DNA of 40,829 nucleotides from Clostridium celatum DSM 1785 (GTDB taxonomy: Bacteria > Bacillota > Clostridia > Clostridiales > Clostridiaceae), in NCBI RefSeq assembly GCF_000320405.1, contig NZ_KB291615.1, forward strand, positions 69,987-110,815, written 5' to 3'. The notes under the pieces are model-generated. The model had not been told where the DNA came from, ran no database searches, and saw only the letters and a list, made by a program, of their open reading frames with translations. Of this stretch, positions 39,426-40,829 are shown one piece after another (within the stretch, counting starts at the first letter, position 1; every line of letters starts with the position of its first letter). The position numbers and the translations under genes were made by a program.

Positions 39426-40598
39426 CTAATTAAATGTTGGTTTTATTGTAGTATTTCCATCTTTAACAACAATTTTCCCCTTAGCTATAACCATATCTAT
39501 ATCTAATGTATCCTCATTTACAATTACTAAATCAGCATCTCTTTCTTTCTCTATTTTTCCTTTATTATTTAATTTTAATACTTCTGCAACATTTGAAGTT
39601 ATAACTTTTATAGCATCCTCAATAGGAACATTATACTCTTTTATACTATCCTTAACTTCCCTATAAAGAGTTTCAACAGAACATATTCCAAGTCCAACTA
39701 ATTTCCCATCGTTATCAAATACAGGCATACTTCCATTCCCATCAGAAGAAAATGTTATATGTTTAATATCCACTCCATTTTTTAATAAAAGTGTTAATCC
39801 TTCACATGCCCTTAATTCTCCTGGCTCTAAAAATCTTGGATCAGAGCTTGTAGTTAAATCAATAAATCCTCCCTTTTTAGCATATTCAATTCCTACTTTA
39901 AATAATTTATCACTTCTATTAATATGTGTCGGTAAAAGTTGAGTTGGAGGTATTTCAGTTTCTTCTATTACCTTAAATAAATATTCTAACCTTCTTGCTC
40001 CATCACCTAAATGAACATTAACAATTCCTGCTTTTCCTGATAATATCCCTCCGACTCTAGCTTGGGCTACAGTATTAACAAAATCCTGATAAGTTGCTTG
40101 TGAACTTCTATGGTCGGATAAAGCTACTTCTCCCACACCAATAATCTTATCAACCATCATAAGATCACCTTTTATACTATCTGTTATAGTTTTAACTGGT
40201 ATTTCATAAGACCCTGTATAACAATAAGATGTTATACCTTCCTCTTCTAATCCGTTAGCTTTTGCAATTAATGACCTCATATTTCGGCATATTCCATCAG
40301 TACCTATACATCCAACCACTGTAGTTATACCAGCTTCAATTAATGAAACTATTGATATTTCTGGAGTTCTAGTCTTAAATCCACCTTCTCCTCCTCCACC
40401 AATAATGTGAACATGACAGTCCAAAAATCCAGGAAATAATATTTTCCCCTTGCCATCTATTACACTTATATTAACAAAATTATCAGGAATATTTAAATTA
40501 TCATATATTCCTTCTATTTTATCATTTACTATAACTACATCCTTTTTACCTAACTTTTCTGGAGCATAAACATTTATATTTTTAATAACTGTAATCAA
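39426..40598 (-). CDS. iadA: Isoaspartyl (beta-aspartyl) dipeptidase
   Basis: Zinc amidohydrolase (390 aa) that hydrolyses beta-aspartyl dipeptides, recycling isomerised aspartate peptides. The first metal ligands are H62 and H64 in DCHVHIIGGGGEGG. VNVHLGDG and the FSSDGNGSMP region hold later metal and substrate residues. The C-terminal ADLVIVNEDTLDI is typical of amidohydrolases. The start is TTG, with GAGGAGG about 8 nt upstream. The gene is convergent with the SleB-like hydrolase. Confidence 0.92.
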   Translation of the reverse strand: MITVIKNINVYAPEKLGKKDVVIVNDKIEGIYDNLNIPDNFVNISVIDGKGKILFPGFLDCHVHIIGGGGEGGFKTRTPEISIVSLIEAGITTVVGCIGTDGICRNMRSLIAKANGLEEEGITSYCYTGSYEIPVKTITDSIKGDLMMVDKIIGVGEVALSDHRSSQATYQDFVNTVAQARVGGILSGKAGIVNVHLGDGARRLEYLFKVIEETEIPPTQLLPTHINRSDKLFKVGIEYAKKGGFIDLTTSSDPRFLEPGELRACEGLTLLLKNGVDIKHITFSSDGNGSMPVFDNDGKLVGLGICSVETLYREVKDSIKEYNVPIEDAIKVITSNVAEVLKLNNKGKIEKERDADLVIVNEDTLDIDMVIAKGKIVVKDGNTTIKPTFN

Positions 40599-40829
40599 AT
40601 TTAAGTCCTCCTCTATATCAACAAAAAATTAATCCAAAATTTCAATATAATTATTACTAATAGTAAATGAAATTTTCTATAAAAAACATACATCTTATTA
40701 TCAAAGTTATTATTTTACTTTTTGCATCTATATATGCCCTTTTAGGTAAATCAATAAATATAATAAAAGTTATCAACTGAATGAGTAAATTTTACAAAAT
40801 AAATATCCACCAGCTTAGCTGGTGGTTTT
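40599..40829. other. AT-rich end of window with a perfect hairpin
   Basis: There is no ORF. The last 23 bases form CCACCAGC-TTA-GCTGGTGG followed by TTTT (40807-40829), GC-rich against its surroundings. It may be a terminator for something entering from the left, or the end of an element continuing past the edge. TTTAC occurs 11 nt upstream of the stem (40791-40795). Confidence 0.5.

Overview
The window is a low-GC chromosomal stretch from a spore-forming, butyrate-producing Clostridium (sensu stricto group). The evidence is the very AT-rich intergenic DNA, the strong GGAGG-type ribosome binding sites, the ptb-buk pair, a SleB/CwlJ-type cell wall hydrolase, DUF1540 and Cys-rich small proteins, and the many T-box, S-box and purine riboswitch leaders. 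I do not assign a species. Nearly everything is housekeeping or biosynthetic. I see no CRISPR array, prophage or complete insertion sequence.

Layout. 1-4150: the 5' end of a tRNA-Leu (minus), a small unknown ORF, then threonyl-tRNA synthetase behind a Thr T-box, and an M48 membrane metalloprotease. 4314-9602 (all minus): an rpsD paralog with a near-perfect Fur-type operator, the S-box-controlled metY-hom operon, 5-formyl-THF cyclo-ligase, and a second homoserine dehydrogenase. 9770-13292: small Cys-rich or Asn/Gln-rich proteins on the minus strand around glnS (plus), plus a decayed region with three tandem Shine-Dalgarno/mini-ORF units. 13463-18836 (minus): gltX with a Glu T-box, a purine permease with a guanine-type riboswitch, a YbjQ-family protein followed by a 49-aa membrane protein that is easily missed, and a CPBP protease.

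18998-29060 (minus) is one branched-chain amino acid operon, transcribed ilvN-cimA-leuC-leuD-leuB-ilvD-ilvB-ilvC. Citramalate synthase sits where leuA would be expected, so LeuCD and LeuB can run the citramalate route to 2-oxobutyrate and isoleucine. The leader has T-box stem I and stem II hallmarks and a terminator, but the T-box sequence itself is degenerate. 29288-37430 (minus): glmM, yerC-like trpR-family regulator, buk, ptb, a frameshifted FAD-dependent oxidoreductase, cdaR and cdaA. The common cdaA-cdaR-glmM cluster is thus split by about 4.7 kb. 37656-40598: a membrane-anchored helical protein broken into two frames, the SleB-like hydrolase, and isoaspartyl dipeptidase (minus). The window ends in a short perfect hairpin.

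The items most worth following up are the Fur-type box on the rpsD paralog, the degenerate ilv T-box, the apparent translational switch in the guanine riboswitch leader, and the tandem SD mini-ORFs. I found no plainly new multi-gene system.
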